Positions 16,993-25,695 of a DNA stretch of 56,654 bases are shown here, piece by piece. Position numbers and translations under genes: made by a program. The stretch's first letter is position 1. The number at the start of each line of letters is the position of its first letter. Location of the stretch: positions 1-56,654 of the forward strand of contig JAJEQR010000023.1 of assembly GCA_020687485.1 (NCBI GenBank), given 5' to 3'. Under the pieces are notes generated by a model that saw nothing but the letters and a program-made list of their open reading frames with translations, searched no databases and had not been told where the DNA came from. This DNA is from Hominifimenecus microfluidus (lineage in GTDB: Bacteria > Bacillota > Clostridia > Lachnospirales > Lachnospiraceae).

Positions 16993-18039
16993 ATGAACGA
17001 TAAAAAGTTTTCGGTTTTAGCGGCCATCGCTCTGACGGCCTGTATGATCCTCGGATTGTCCGGATGGACCGTGGAGAGTGCGCGGGCGGTGGATCTGGAT
17101 CAGGAATGCTCCCTGACGGTGAGTCCGGGTGAAGCGGAGGATCTGCAGAATGCAGATGTGGTGCTGGATCTTTATCAGGTAGCCAGAGCGGTTCCTGTGA
17201 GCGGCTATGATACATACGCTTACGAGGCGGTGGCTCCTTACGGGGAGCTGGCAGATGCACTGGCGGATTCGCAGAGCCTGACGAATGAAAAGTATCAGGA
17301 ATTGTCTCAGCAGGCGGCGGAGATCACACTGACGCAGGGCAATACCGTAGCGAAGAAGATAGACGGCGCTTCGGCCGGAGAGAAGATCGAAGGTCTGGAG
17401 GCTGGTCTGTATCTGGTGATTGCGCGCGGATCGGAAGTTGCGGATTATGTGACAAAAGCAGTGGATGAGACGGGCAGCGAGAAGCTGGCGACCATCGCGT
17501 GGTCGGATGAATATGTATACACGTATCTGCCGGAGCTGATCTCCCTGCCCGGCAAGGAAGCGGTGGATGGTACGATCAATACCGCGAATCCGGGCGACTG
17601 GCTGTACGATGCGTCGGCGACTCTGAAGCCGTCGCAGAGCCTGCGGTTCGGTTCGCTGGAGATTGTGAAGACGCTGACATCCTACGAGACGAGCGGCCCG
17701 GCCGATTTCGTATTCCAGGTGGAGGCGTATAAGGATGAGACGAAAGCGGAAGTTGTATACAGCAATGTGGTACGTCTGAGCTTTACGGGAGCCGGTTCGC
17801 AGAGCACGGTGCTCGCGGATGTGATCCCGGTAGGTGCTTACGTAGAGGTTACGGAGGTTTACTCCGGCGCTTCCTACAGTCTGGTGGGCGAAGCGACAGC
17901 AACGGCGGTGATTCAGGCGGCGGAGACGGCGAAGGTATCCTTTACGAACGAGTACAATTCTTCGGGCAACCACGGTGGAGCCGTAACGAACCGTTTTGAT
18001 TATAGCAGTGAGTCCGGCTGGGGCTGGACGCAGGAGTAA
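16993..18039 (+). CDS. Exported pilin-like protein lacking a sorting signal
   Basis: A 348-residue exported protein. Its signal peptide (VLAAIALTACMILGLSGWTV, cleavage near ARA|VD) precedes an N-terminal domain resembling SpaA-type pilin domains (DVVLDLYQVARAVPVSGYD; GLEAGLYLVIARG). A C-terminal domain is like DUF5979/DUF7601, with GSLEIVKTLTSYE and closing VSFTNEYN. It lacks LPxTG, membrane helix and basic tail, so it is either secreted or held by other subunits. The start at 16993 is chosen because AAGGAGG lies eight bases upstream; an in-frame GTG at 16972 overlaps that site. It is 68 bases from the sortase. Confidence 0.8.
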   Translation: MNDKKFSVLAAIALTACMILGLSGWTVESARAVDLDQECSLTVSPGEAEDLQNADVVLDLYQVARAVPVSGYDTYAYEAVAPYGELADALADSQSLTNEKYQELSQQAAEITLTQGNTVAKKIDGASAGEKIEGLEAGLYLVIARGSEVADYVTKAVDETGSEKLATIAWSDEYVYTYLPELISLPGKEAVDGTINTANPGDWLYDASATLKPSQSLRFGSLEIVKTLTSYETSGPADFVFQVEAYKDETKAEVVYSNVVRLSFTGAGSQSTVLADVIPVGAYVEVTEVYSGASYSLVGEATATAVIQAAETAKVSFTNEYNSSGNHGGAVTNRFDYSSESGWGWTQE

Positions 18040-18051
18040 GGAGGGCTGGTG

Positions 18052-18564
18052 ATGATGAAACATAAGAATCTTATCCTGACTGCCCTTGCAGCTGCCATGG
18101 TTCTGACCGGAGCGATGGGCAGTGCGTACAGCTACTTTACCACGAATGCGGAAGCTGCGGGTGCAGCCACCATTTCCTTGGGAAGCCGCACGGAGGTGCA
18201 GGAGGAGTTCTCGAACTGGACGAAGCATGTGACTGTTACTTCTACGGAGGATTCCGAGCCGGTCTATGTGCGTGTGAAAGCATTCTGCGGCAGCGAGTAC
18301 AGCCTGGTATACAGTGACTCGGAAGGCAACTGGACACCTGGAAGTGACGGCTATTATTACTATACGCCGATTGTGAATGCCGGTGAGACAACCACGAACT
18401 TGGATGTCCGCATCGAGAATGTTCCGGCGGATGTAAAGGATGCCGAGAGCTTCAATGTCGTCGTGATCTATGAGACGACGCCGGTGCAGTACCGGGAGGA
18501 CGGTACGCCTTATGCCGACTGGTCGGTGAAGCTTACGACCGGTACTACGGAAGGGGGCGAGTAA
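18052..18564 (+). CDS. TasA-like fibre protein, SipW-type signal peptide
   Basis: A 170-residue exported protein. Its N-terminus (LTALAAAMVLTGAMGSAYSYFTTNAEA) has the features of SipW-dependent signal peptides: a hydrophobic stretch, then a Gly/Ala-Tyr-Phe boundary followed by a TasA/camelysin-like beta-sandwich (TISLGSRTEVQEEFSNW, EPVYVRVKAF, NAGETTTNLDVRIEN, FNVVVIYETTPVQY). TasA proteins form extracellular matrix fibres. The Tyr-rich segment DGYYYYTP is notable. AAGGAGG lies seven bases before the chosen ATG. It is followed at three bases by another protein of the same kind, and SipW itself is encoded downstream at 21085. Confidence 0.8.
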   Translation: MMKHKNLILTALAAAMVLTGAMGSAYSYFTTNAEAAGAATISLGSRTEVQEEFSNWTKHVTVTSTEDSEPVYVRVKAFCGSEYSLVYSDSEGNWTPGSDGYYYYTPIVNAGETTTNLDVRIENVPADVKDAESFNVVVIYETTPVQYREDGTPYADWSVKLTTGTTEGGE

Positions 18565-18567
18565 GCA

Positions 18568-19323
18568 ATGAAAGGTTGGAAGAAAGTACTTTCGAAGCCG
18601 TCGGTGACGGCAGGCGCGTTCGTGATGGCGGCCGGACTGCTTCTCTTCTCCGGAGTGGGCGGCGCACGGGCGGCTTTGAATTATTACTCGGAGACGTATT
18701 CCGGACGGGTACAGCTGCAGGATATCGGTGTGACCCTGACAGAGAATGGTGAGAATGTATCCTGGCGCAACTATACGGAGGACGGCAGCTGGGATCAGAA
18801 TACGGGAACGCTGCTTACGAATCTGCTGGCGGAGGGCGAGAGCGTGAATCCCGGACAAAAGTATGATGAAGTGCTGGCAGTGAAGAATACCGGTACGATC
18901 AACCAGTATGTGCGTGTGAGCGTATACAAGTACTGGCTGGACGCGGATGGCAATAAGATGCAGAATGTATCGCCGGATCTGATCGATCTGCACCTGACGG
19001 AGAACGGCTGGATCGTAGACGAGAATTCTTCTACGCCGGAGCGTACGGTTCTGTATTACAGCAAGCTACTGAATTCGGGCGAGACTTCGAAGGCGTTTGC
19101 GGATACGCTTAGCATTGATCCACAGGTGGCGACGAAGGTGACGCAGACGACCGCGACGGAGAATGGATATACGACGATTACGACGACGTATGATTATGAC
19201 GGGCTGCAGTTCTGTGTGGAGGCGTCGGTGGACGCCGTGCAGGAGCACAATGCGGAGGATGCGATCCTGAGTGCCTGGGGCCGTAAGGTGAGCATCAGCA
19301 ATGGCAGCCTGAGCCTGAATTAA
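18568..19323 (+). CDS. Second TasA-like exported protein
   Basis: A 251-residue protein with a signal peptide (SVTAGAFVMAAGLLLFSGVG, cleavage near ARA|AL). The mature start ALNYYSETYSGRVQLQDIGVTLTENG is similar to SipW-processed TasA-like proteins, and NPGQKYDEVLAVKNTGTINQYVRVSVYKYW is the typical TasA core. No sorting motif or C-terminal membrane helix. It is tightly packed in the operon (3 bases after the preceding gene and 15 before the next). It may be a structural partner or capping subunit of the fibre. Confidence 0.78.
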   Translation: MKGWKKVLSKPSVTAGAFVMAAGLLLFSGVGGARAALNYYSETYSGRVQLQDIGVTLTENGENVSWRNYTEDGSWDQNTGTLLTNLLAEGESVNPGQKYDEVLAVKNTGTINQYVRVSVYKYWLDADGNKMQNVSPDLIDLHLTENGWIVDENSSTPERTVLYYSKLLNSGETSKAFADTLSIDPQVATKVTQTTATENGYTTITTTYDYDGLQFCVEASVDAVQEHNAEDAILSAWGRKVSISNGSLSLN

Positions 19324-19338
19324 GGGAGGGGATGAAAG

Positions 19339-20085
19339 ATGAAGAAGAAATTACTGAGCCTGCTCCTCTCCGCGAGTCTATTGACATTTGCCGCTTTGCC
19401 GGTGCAGGCGGAGATTGTTCACGGCGATTCCTCCTGGGGCGTTACGTTTACGACGGAAGCGAAGATGGAGAGCAGTTTTAAGACGGTGGATCTGAATGAT
19501 GTGATCCACAATATGCAGCCCGGGGATACGGCGGTTCTGACGGTGGCTTTACAGAATAAGAATTCTTCCTCAACGGACTGGTATATGACGAATAAGATCA
19601 TCAGCAGTCTGGAGGATTCGGCGAAGGCGGCTGCAGGCGGCGCGTACACCTACATCCTGACTTACAAGGATGCGAAGGGCGCGACGAAGACTCTGTTCAG
19701 CAGCGATACGGTTGGCGGTGAGAATACGATCGGCGGCGGGGGTCTGAATGAAGTGAATTCCGCCCTGAAGGATTATTTCTATCTGGATACACTGAGCAGC
19801 GGTCAGAGCGGCAGCGTGGAACTGACGGTGGCGTTGGACGGCGAGACACAGGGTAATGATTATCAGAATACGCTGGCGGATCTGCAGGTGAATTTCGCAG
19901 TGCAGCTGAATGATACGGCGACGCCGAATCAGCCTTCGAAGAATACGTCCACCTGGGTAAAGACCGGTGACGATACGAACCTGGTTCCTTACTTTATCGC
20001 AGCCGGTGCGGGCGGCATTCTGCTGCTGGGTCTGGGCGCATACAGTATTTCGATGCGCAAGAAAGATAAGAAGGGGGAAGCGTAA
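19339..20085 (+). CDS. Membrane-anchored TasA-like protein with VKTGD motif
   Basis: A 248-residue exported protein. The signal peptide ends PVQA|EI. The middle is a beta-rich domain resembling TasA-like proteins (NMQPGDTAVLTVALQNKNSS; LSSGQSGSVELTVALDGE). The C-terminus has VKTGDDTN, a membrane helix (about 217-237) and the basic tail RKKDKK. That layout copies an LPxTG sorting signal, but with a VKTGD-type motif, a variant seen in clostridial surface proteins. It may be the wall anchor of the TasA-like fibre. Anchoring by the island's sortase is inference. Confidence 0.78.
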   Translation: MKKKLLSLLLSASLLTFAALPVQAEIVHGDSSWGVTFTTEAKMESSFKTVDLNDVIHNMQPGDTAVLTVALQNKNSSSTDWYMTNKIISSLEDSAKAAAGGAYTYILTYKDAKGATKTLFSSDTVGGENTIGGGGLNEVNSALKDYFYLDTLSSGQSGSVELTVALDGETQGNDYQNTLADLQVNFAVQLNDTATPNQPSKNTSTWVKTGDDTNLVPYFIAAGAGGILLLGLGAYSISMRKKDKKGEA

Positions 20086-20086
20086 G

Positions 20087-21052
20087 ATGAGAAAGACGAG
20101 ACGTTTTTTAAGTATGCTGGCAGCCTTCTGTCTGATCCTTACCGCTTCCGTTCCGGCTTTGGCAGCCGAGGATGATTACACCTACACCGTGCGTATCTAT
20201 TCCGGTAAGCAGGGCTCGATCGAGGGCAGCGATGTGAAGGAGTACACGGGTCTGCACTATGGGGATCGCGTGAGCTTCTACCCACAGAGCCAGGTGTCTC
20301 TGAATGATGACAGCAAGTATTATGTCCGCGGCCTGCGTGAGAGCGGCAAGGACAATTCGGAATCCGTGGCGGCGGCCTCCTTTACAGTGACGGGCGATGC
20401 GGATTATGTGGTAGCCTACGGGCTGCTGGGCAGTGCGGTGCAGTACACGGTTCGTTATGTGGACGCGAATGGCGCGGAGATTCTTCCGAGTGAGACGTTC
20501 TATGGCAATGTGGGCGACAGCCCCGTGATTGCGTACCGCTTCGTGGAAGGCTATCAGCCGCAGGCGTATAACCTGACCGGTGTGCTCTATGCGGATGCTT
20601 CGCAGAATGTATATACATTCACGTACCGTCAGGTGACGACGCCGACCACGGCTCCGACGACGGCAGCAACAACTCCCACCACGACAGCGGCGAATACGCC
20701 GACGACAACTGCGGCGGATAATGCGAATACTCCGTCAGAGACCCCGGCAGAAAATCCTGCCGGAAATCCTACGGATAACTCTGCCGAGAACCCGGCGGAA
20801 GATCCTTCCGAGAGTGCGGCAGAGGGCAATGAGAGTGATGCGAATACTCCGGAAGAGACCGATCCGCAGGAAATTGTGGACATTCGTGAGAGCGAAGCAC
20901 CTCTGGCGAATCAGCAGCTTCCCAGCGGTGATGTGTCGTCTGACGGCACGGCTTTCCCTACGGCGGCGAAGATCGGGATTGCGGGTCTCGGCGCGGTGGC
21001 GGCGATTGGTGTGGTCTATCTTGTGATTCGCATGAAGAAGAAGTCGAAGTAG
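20087..21052 (+). CDS. Surface protein with MucBP-like domain and TM anchor
   Basis: A 321-residue exported protein. The signal peptide ends ALA|AE. Two beta domains follow, the second (YTVRYVDANGAEILPSETFY, residues about 120-185) resembling MucBP/mucin-binding repeats. A long Thr/Pro/Asn/Glu linker (about 190-275) made of TTPTTTAA and NPAENP-type repeats is followed by a C-terminal membrane helix and KKKSK tail. QLPSGD just before the helix could be a degenerate sorting motif. The start at 20087 is two bases after the previous stop, with AAGGGGGAAG upstream. It probably displays a ligand-binding domain away from the cell wall. Confidence 0.8.
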   Translation: MRKTRRFLSMLAAFCLILTASVPALAAEDDYTYTVRIYSGKQGSIEGSDVKEYTGLHYGDRVSFYPQSQVSLNDDSKYYVRGLRESGKDNSESVAAASFTVTGDADYVVAYGLLGSAVQYTVRYVDANGAEILPSETFYGNVGDSPVIAYRFVEGYQPQAYNLTGVLYADASQNVYTFTYRQVTTPTTAPTTAATTPTTTAANTPTTTAADNANTPSETPAENPAGNPTDNSAENPAEDPSESAAEGNESDANTPEETDPQEIVDIRESEAPLANQQLPSGDVSSDGTAFPTAAKIGIAGLGAVAAIGVVYLVIRMKKKSK

Positions 21053-21084
21053 AGACGTAAAAAACAATTATAAGGAACAAAATC

Positions 21085-21618
21085 ATGGATAATGAAAATC
21101 AGACGCCTGAGAGTGGGTCCAGGCGAAGGGGCGGGAAATTTTTTTCCGCCCTTTGTTCCATATTAGGAACATTGATTCTCCTTCTGATCATTGCGGTGTG
21201 TATTCCTGTGACAGTACCGAAGCTGATGGGCTACGAGATCTACAATGTTGTGAGCGGCAGCATGGAACCGGAAATTCCGGTGGGCAGCGTGATCTACGTG
21301 AAGGCGGTATCGCCGGAGACGGTTGAGGAGGGAGATATCATTGCTTTTACAAGCGGAGTATCGGTGATCTCTCATCGTGTGGTGAGCAATCAGACCGTAG
21401 AGGGCAAGTTTACGACGAAAGGCGATGCGAACGCGGAGAACGATATGAATCCGGTGGGGTATGCGGACCTGATCGGCCGGGTAGAGTTCCATCTGCCGGT
21501 ACTGGGCGCGTTTCTTGCTATCCTGACAAGCACGATCGGCAAGGTTTATGTATTGACTCTGGGAGCCTGCGGTGTTATGTTAAATATATTAGCTGGACGA
21601 ATGAGAGGTCGTGTATGA
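21085..21618 (+). CDS. sipW: Signal peptidase SipW
   Basis: A 177-residue ER/archaeal-type signal peptidase I. The catalytic serine is S59 in VVSGSMEP, the histidine that replaces the bacterial lysine is H97 (VISHRVV), and D114 lies in TTKGDANAEND. Membrane helices flank the catalytic domain (about 22-44 and 142-165), as in Bacillus SipW. SipW processes TasA-type proteins, two or more of which are encoded immediately upstream (18052-20085). The gene overlaps the following regulator by four bases. Two different signal peptidases in one locus suggests two classes of exported substrate. Confidence 0.93.
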   Translation: MDNENQTPESGSRRRGGKFFSALCSILGTLILLLIIAVCIPVTVPKLMGYEIYNVVSGSMEPEIPVGSVIYVKAVSPETVEEGDIIAFTSGVSVISHRVVSNQTVEGKFTTKGDANAENDMNPVGYADLIGRVEFHLPVLGAFLAILTSTIGKVYVLTLGACGVMLNILAGRMRGRV

Positions 21619-22760
21619 AGAAAGACGTTCTTTATGTCCGGATGTTCGGCCATTTCGAAATGGAATGGAATGAGAAGAAGCTTTTGAACGGCGCCAAGAG
21701 CCGGGAGTCGCAGTTTGCCCTTCTGATGCAGATGATTCTGCATCACCGGAAGGAAGGAGTATCTAAGGATCAGCTGAAGCTGGCGATCTTTGAGGAGCGG
21801 GAACTGGAGAACGACAATCATGCGCTGCGCAGTGTCATGTATAATGCGCGCAGAAAGCTTCTGCAAGAAGGACTTCCGGATCTGGTTTATTTTGTGAGAA
21901 AGGGAGATCGCTACTTCTGGAATGAAGAGATTCCCGTCTGGGAGGACGCATGCGAGATGGAGCGATTGCAGGAGGAGGCACGAAAGGCGGTTCGGGCGGA
22001 GCAGAAGCTGGCAGCCTACGTGGATGCCTGCCACCTGTACCGGGGAGAGTTCCTGGAGACGCAGAGCGGAACGATCTGGGTCGCGAAGGAAAGCCGCCGG
22101 TATCACAGTATGTTCTGCAGCTGCATGGAGAACGCGGTGGAGCTGTTGCGGGCCGATAAGGATTTCATGCAGATGGAGGAGCTGGGCATTCTGGCTTCGA
22201 AGGTGGATCCTCTGGCTGACTGGGAGAGCGTGACGATGGAGGCGCTGGTCTCTTCGGGACGTCACATGGAGGCGCGCAAGCTCTATAATGACACGCAGGA
22301 GATGTATTTCTCAGAGCAGGGGCTGCGCCCGTCGCACCGCCTGTACGAGCTGATGCAGAATCTGGGTGCGCAGATTGAGCATGATTATGCTGTATTGGAT
22401 GATATACAGAAGCATCTTTCGATGGAGGATGAGGATAAGAACGGCGGTTATCTGTGTACCGTGACAGATTATAAGGGCAACCCCATGAAGGATGGTGCGA
22501 AGCTGGATGAGCTGTCCCAGCGTCTTGGGGATGCAATCTGTCATTCCGTGCGGCGCAGTGACGCGATTAACCGTTACGGTAAGGGGCAGTATCTGGTTCT
22601 TCTGGTGAATACGACGCGGGAAAATTGCAGTGTGGTACAGAGACGGATTAATCACAATTTTATTGTAGGAAGACAGCGAACCGGAGTGCAGTATCATGTG
22701 AACAGTGTGATCTGTACGCTGGATCAGGAGCGTGTGATCATGGGCAAAGGAGAAAATTAG
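21615..22760 (+). CDS. BTAD/SARP-like regulator with degenerate GGDEF-like end
   Basis: A 381-residue putative transcriptional activator. Residues 1-100 look like an OmpR-type winged helix of SARP regulators (VRMFGHFEMEWNEKKL, then NALRSVMYNARRKLL). Residues about 105-255 match the helical BTAD domain, with YRGEFLETQ, WVAKESRRYH and the closing ARKLYNDTQEMYFSEQGLRPS. Residues about 270-375 resemble a GGDEF fold: CHSVRRSDAINRYGKGQYLVLLV aligns with the RYGGDEF region, but the catalytic GGDEF is replaced by GKGQY, so it should not make c-di-GMP and may only sense it or dimerise. Its start overlaps sipW by ATGA. It probably controls this island. Confidence 0.75.
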   Translation: MKKDVLYVRMFGHFEMEWNEKKLLNGAKSRESQFALLMQMILHHRKEGVSKDQLKLAIFEERELENDNHALRSVMYNARRKLLQEGLPDLVYFVRKGDRYFWNEEIPVWEDACEMERLQEEARKAVRAEQKLAAYVDACHLYRGEFLETQSGTIWVAKESRRYHSMFCSCMENAVELLRADKDFMQMEELGILASKVDPLADWESVTMEALVSSGRHMEARKLYNDTQEMYFSEQGLRPSHRLYELMQNLGAQIEHDYAVLDDIQKHLSMEDEDKNGGYLCTVTDYKGNPMKDGAKLDELSQRLGDAICHSVRRSDAINRYGKGQYLVLLVNTTRENCSVVQRRINHNFIVGRQRTGVQYHVNSVICTLDQERVIMGKGEN

Positions 22761-22763
22761 TCT

Positions 22764-23246
22764 ATGGATAATTCGCAAAACTATATCGGCGTGCCGAACG
22801 GGGTTGTCTTCTGTGTGGATATGGTGAAAAAATATGTGCTGGAAGGGCGTTTTTATCATGCGTACAGCACTGAGGCGACGGAAGTGAGCAGTCTTCATGA
22901 TTTGTGCCTGAAGCTAGAACTATTTTTTGATGAGCTTCAGTATCCGTACCCGGGGACGGATCGCCGATTTTTTCTCGATGAAAAAAGTAAGAAGGAGAAG
23001 CCGGCGGAGCCCTGGAGGGAAGCGGGATTGCCGGGGAGGACAAGAATTATGAGTGATGATGAATTATTAAGTAAGCACGGGGATCTCGGTACTTTTATCC
23101 TGCGGGTACAGCACCGGCAGAACAGTACCTGGCAGGGAAGGATCACCTGGGTGAATGAGAACAAGACGCTGCAGTTTCGTTCCGTGTGGGAGCTGACGAA
23201 ACTGATTGAGGAAGCACTGGATACTGTCAGTGAGCAGGAAGATTAA
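22764..23246 (+). CDS. Unrecognised two-part protein next to the regulator
   Basis: A 160-residue cytoplasmic protein that I do not recognise. Residues 1-75 contain VPNGVVFCVDMVKKYVLEGR and LHDLCLKLELFFDELQYP. Residues 100-155 contain TFILRVQHRQNSTWQGRITW and RSVWELTKLIEEAL, an arrangement with a short beta sheet and closing helix. A Lys/Pro-rich linker lies between. It begins four bases after the regulator stop, so the two are co-transcribed. It could be the regulator's partner or a small adaptor; no function can be claimed. Confidence 0.65.
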   Translation: MDNSQNYIGVPNGVVFCVDMVKKYVLEGRFYHAYSTEATEVSSLHDLCLKLELFFDELQYPYPGTDRRFFLDEKSKKEKPAEPWREAGLPGRTRIMSDDELLSKHGDLGTFILRVQHRQNSTWQGRITWVNENKTLQFRSVWELTKLIEEALDTVSEQED

Positions 23247-23270
23247 TAAGCAGAAGGAGGAAGACCGCAG

Positions 23271-24209
23271 ATGGGGCAGAAATTTCTGAGGAGAATGCTG
23301 TGCGCCTGCATGCTGGCCGGCCTCCTTTTTTTTTCGTCCTGCGGGGGTGGAAGTTCCGGAGAAGCGGCTGCCGCGGAGAATACTTCTCATCGGGAGAGTG
23401 TGCAGCAATGCCGTATGCCGGAGGCCTCCGGTACGGTTGTGTACGGGGAAGAGCCGTGGTTACTGGACGCATCGCATACGGAGGACGGCTATGTGATGGT
23501 AAGCTATAGTGGCAGTGCGGATAAGATCAAGGTGCGGATTACATATCCGGACGATACGCAGTATATCTATCCAATGAAGCTGGGGGAGGGCGCGCAGACG
23601 TTTCCTCTGACCGGCGGGGACGGTTCTTATACGATTGATCTGTTGGAACACACGACTGACAGCCAGTATGCGATCGCGTTCTCACAGGAGATCAGTGTGA
23701 AGCTGGCAGATGAGTTCGAACCGTTCCTGTATCCGAATCAGTATGTGTGGTTTACGCAGAGCAGCAAGGCAGCCGTCTACGCGAAGCAGCTGTCAGATCA
23801 GGCGTCCGATGATCTGAATTTTGTGGAGCTGGTGTACAACTATGTGATCGGAAATATTACTTATGATCAGGCGCTGGCGGACAGTGCGCCGACGACAGAG
23901 TACATTCCGGATGTGGATGAGACATTTACTTCGGGCAGAGGTATTTGCTTTGATTACGCGGCGTTGATGACGGCGATGCTGCGTTCGCAGGACATCCCAA
24001 CGAAATTGGTTGTCGGTTATTCCGGTGAGGCATACCACGCGTGGATCAGTGTGTACCTGGAAGAACAGGGCTGGGTGGACAATGTGATTGAATTCGATGG
24101 GAAGAGCTGGTCGCTGATGGATCCGACGCTGGCAGCGAATAATGACAGCAGCGCGGTGAAGAAGTACGTGGGCGACGGAAGCAATTATACGGAGAAATAC
24201 TGTTATTAA
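23271..24209 (+). CDS. Transglutaminase-like lipoprotein
   Basis: A 312-residue lipoprotein with lipobox FSSC (C24) after a hydrophobic leader. A beta-sandwich region precedes a transglutaminase-like cysteine protease/transferase core with a visible triad: C226 in GRGICFDYA, H256 in AYHAWI and D284 in LMDPT. Such domains cleave or cross-link peptide amides outside the cell. Close to pilus and TasA-like genes it could cross-link or trim matrix proteins; this is inference. AAGGAGGAAG precedes the ATG. It is 25 bases from the preceding gene. Confidence 0.85.
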   Translation: MGQKFLRRMLCACMLAGLLFFSSCGGGSSGEAAAAENTSHRESVQQCRMPEASGTVVYGEEPWLLDASHTEDGYVMVSYSGSADKIKVRITYPDDTQYIYPMKLGEGAQTFPLTGGDGSYTIDLLEHTTDSQYAIAFSQEISVKLADEFEPFLYPNQYVWFTQSSKAAVYAKQLSDQASDDLNFVELVYNYVIGNITYDQALADSAPTTEYIPDVDETFTSGRGICFDYAALMTAMLRSQDIPTKLVVGYSGEAYHAWISVYLEEQGWVDNVIEFDGKSWSLMDPTLAANNDSSAVKKYVGDGSNYTEKYCY

Positions 24210-24294
24210 GTACCGTTATAAAATGTTGTGGGCAGAAACTGTTAGGAAAACAGTGATGAGAAACAGTAATGAGACTGGAAAGGAGGCGGCGGAC

Positions 24295-25347
24295 ATGAGT
24301 GCTGAGAAGAAGTCCCGGCCGTTTAACAATATGGAGATGGCGTCGATCTGCAGTCAGCTCGCGCTGATTCTGAAATCGGGCATTTCCCTGTTGGAAGGAA
24401 TCAGCATTATGCTGGAGGACGCCGGTACGGAGGAAGAGCGGCGGATTCTGCAGACACTGCTGGATGAAGTAATGATGCACGGCAGCCTGAATCTTGCGAT
24501 GGAGACGGTGGGGCTGTTCCCCGCTTATGCGGTGCAGATGGTGAAGATCGGCGAGGAGACCGGTACGCTGGATGAGGTAATGCAGGCGCTGGCCGACCAC
24601 TATGAGCGGGAGGATTCCATCTCGAAAGGAATCCGGCAGGCGGTGACGTACCCGCTGCTGATGGCTGGACTGATGGTGCTTGTGATTGTAGTGCTGCTGA
24701 TTAAGGTGATGCCGATCTTCAATCAGGTGTTCGTGCAGCTGGGAACGGAGATGACCGGTTTCTCTCGCGTGCTGATGGATATGGGGAATGTGTTAAGCCG
24801 CTATTCGGTGGTGTTCGCGGTGATCCTGATCGTGATTGTGCTGGCGATTCTTGTGGGGACGCGCACGCAGAAAGGGCGGGCGTTCTTCCACCATCTGGGC
24901 TACCGCATCGGTGTGACCCGGCCGATGATGGAGCGCACGGCAGCCTGCCGCTTCGCCAGTGGTATGGCGCTGACGCTGGCCAGCGGCCTGGACCCGGAGC
25001 GGAGCCTGGAGCTGGTAGGCTCGCTGAACGATGATCCGGATTTTCAGAAGAAGCTGGAGAATTGTAAGGAGCGGCTGGCGGGCAGCGAGGAGCTTTCGAC
25101 GGCTCTGACCGCTTCCGGAATCTTCTCCGGGATGTATTCGCGCATGATCGCGATCGGCGGCAGAACCGGCTCGATGGATCAGGTGATGAAGCAGATCGCG
25201 GATCTGTATCAGGATGAGATGGATGATAAGATGAATCGGGCGATTGCGGTTCTGGAGCCGACGCTCGTGATTGCGCTGTCGCTGGTGGTTGGCGTGATCC
25301 TGCTGTCGGTGATGCTTCCGCTGATGGGCATTCTGTCCAGTCTGTAA
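24295..25347 (+). CDS. pilC: PilC/GspF-family inner-membrane platform protein
   Basis: A 350-residue type II secretion/type IV pilus platform protein. Two GspF domains (about 15-135 and 220-335) each carry the family pattern (LALILKSGISLLEGI; MALTLASGLDPERSLEL, with FSGMYSRMIAIGGRTGSMDQ), with membrane helices at about 120-145, 170-195 and 320-345. It binds the motor ATPase and anchors the pseudopilus. The start at 24295 is chosen because AAGGAGG lies eight bases upstream; earlier ATGs at 24223 and 24256 lack this. The motor PilT is encoded four genes downstream. Confidence 0.88.
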   Translation: MSAEKKSRPFNNMEMASICSQLALILKSGISLLEGISIMLEDAGTEEERRILQTLLDEVMMHGSLNLAMETVGLFPAYAVQMVKIGEETGTLDEVMQALADHYEREDSISKGIRQAVTYPLLMAGLMVLVIVVLLIKVMPIFNQVFVQLGTEMTGFSRVLMDMGNVLSRYSVVFAVILIVIVLAILVGTRTQKGRAFFHHLGYRIGVTRPMMERTAACRFASGMALTLASGLDPERSLELVGSLNDDPDFQKKLENCKERLAGSEELSTALTASGIFSGMYSRMIAIGGRTGSMDQVMKQIADLYQDEMDDKMNRAIAVLEPTLVIALSLVVGVILLSVMLPLMGILSSL

Positions 25348-25359
25348 GGGGGGATCGCT

Positions 25360-25695
25360 ATGGCACGTTTTCAGATGGAAAAAGAGCAGCATCCCTGGCG
25401 GCGCATGCTGCTCTCAGCGGCAGTCTTCCTATGTTTTCTCGGGCTGTTCCTCGCCTGTGTGGATTCCGTATCAGAGAGTACGAGACGGCGGCAGCGGGAG
25501 AGCCTGGAAACGGCGATCGCGAACGGGATTACGTACTGCTACGCGATGGATGGCGAGTACCCGCAGAGCCTGGAGGAGCTGGCCGCCCGCTACGGCCTTA
25601 CGTATGATACGAGCCGCTTCTTCGTGGATTACCGCGTCAACGGAGCGAACCTGTATCCGGATGTGACCATTATTGAAAGGGGAGAGGAATCATGA
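25360..25695 (+). CDS. Small pseudopilin-like membrane protein
   Basis: A 111-residue protein with a single N-terminal membrane segment (about 16-33), then a helix and GEYPQSLEELAARYGLTYD. That stretch recalls the GYP-type region of GspG/pilin proteins (residues 66-84). No classical prepilin peptidase site (G|FTLxE) is visible. It overlaps the next gene by four bases and lies between PilC and other pilin-like genes, so a minor-pilin or assembly role is likely. Family assignment is by context and weak resemblance. Confidence 0.6.
   Translation: MARFQMEKEQHPWRRMLLSAAVFLCFLGLFLACVDSVSESTRRRQRESLETAIANGITYCYAMDGEYPQSLEELAARYGLTYDTSRFFVDYRVNGANLYPDVTIIERGEES

Noticed and set aside
17017-18993. 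A 658-codon minus-strand open frame opposite the TasA-like genes
   Set aside because: Antisense to three exported proteins with clear signal peptides and ribosome sites.
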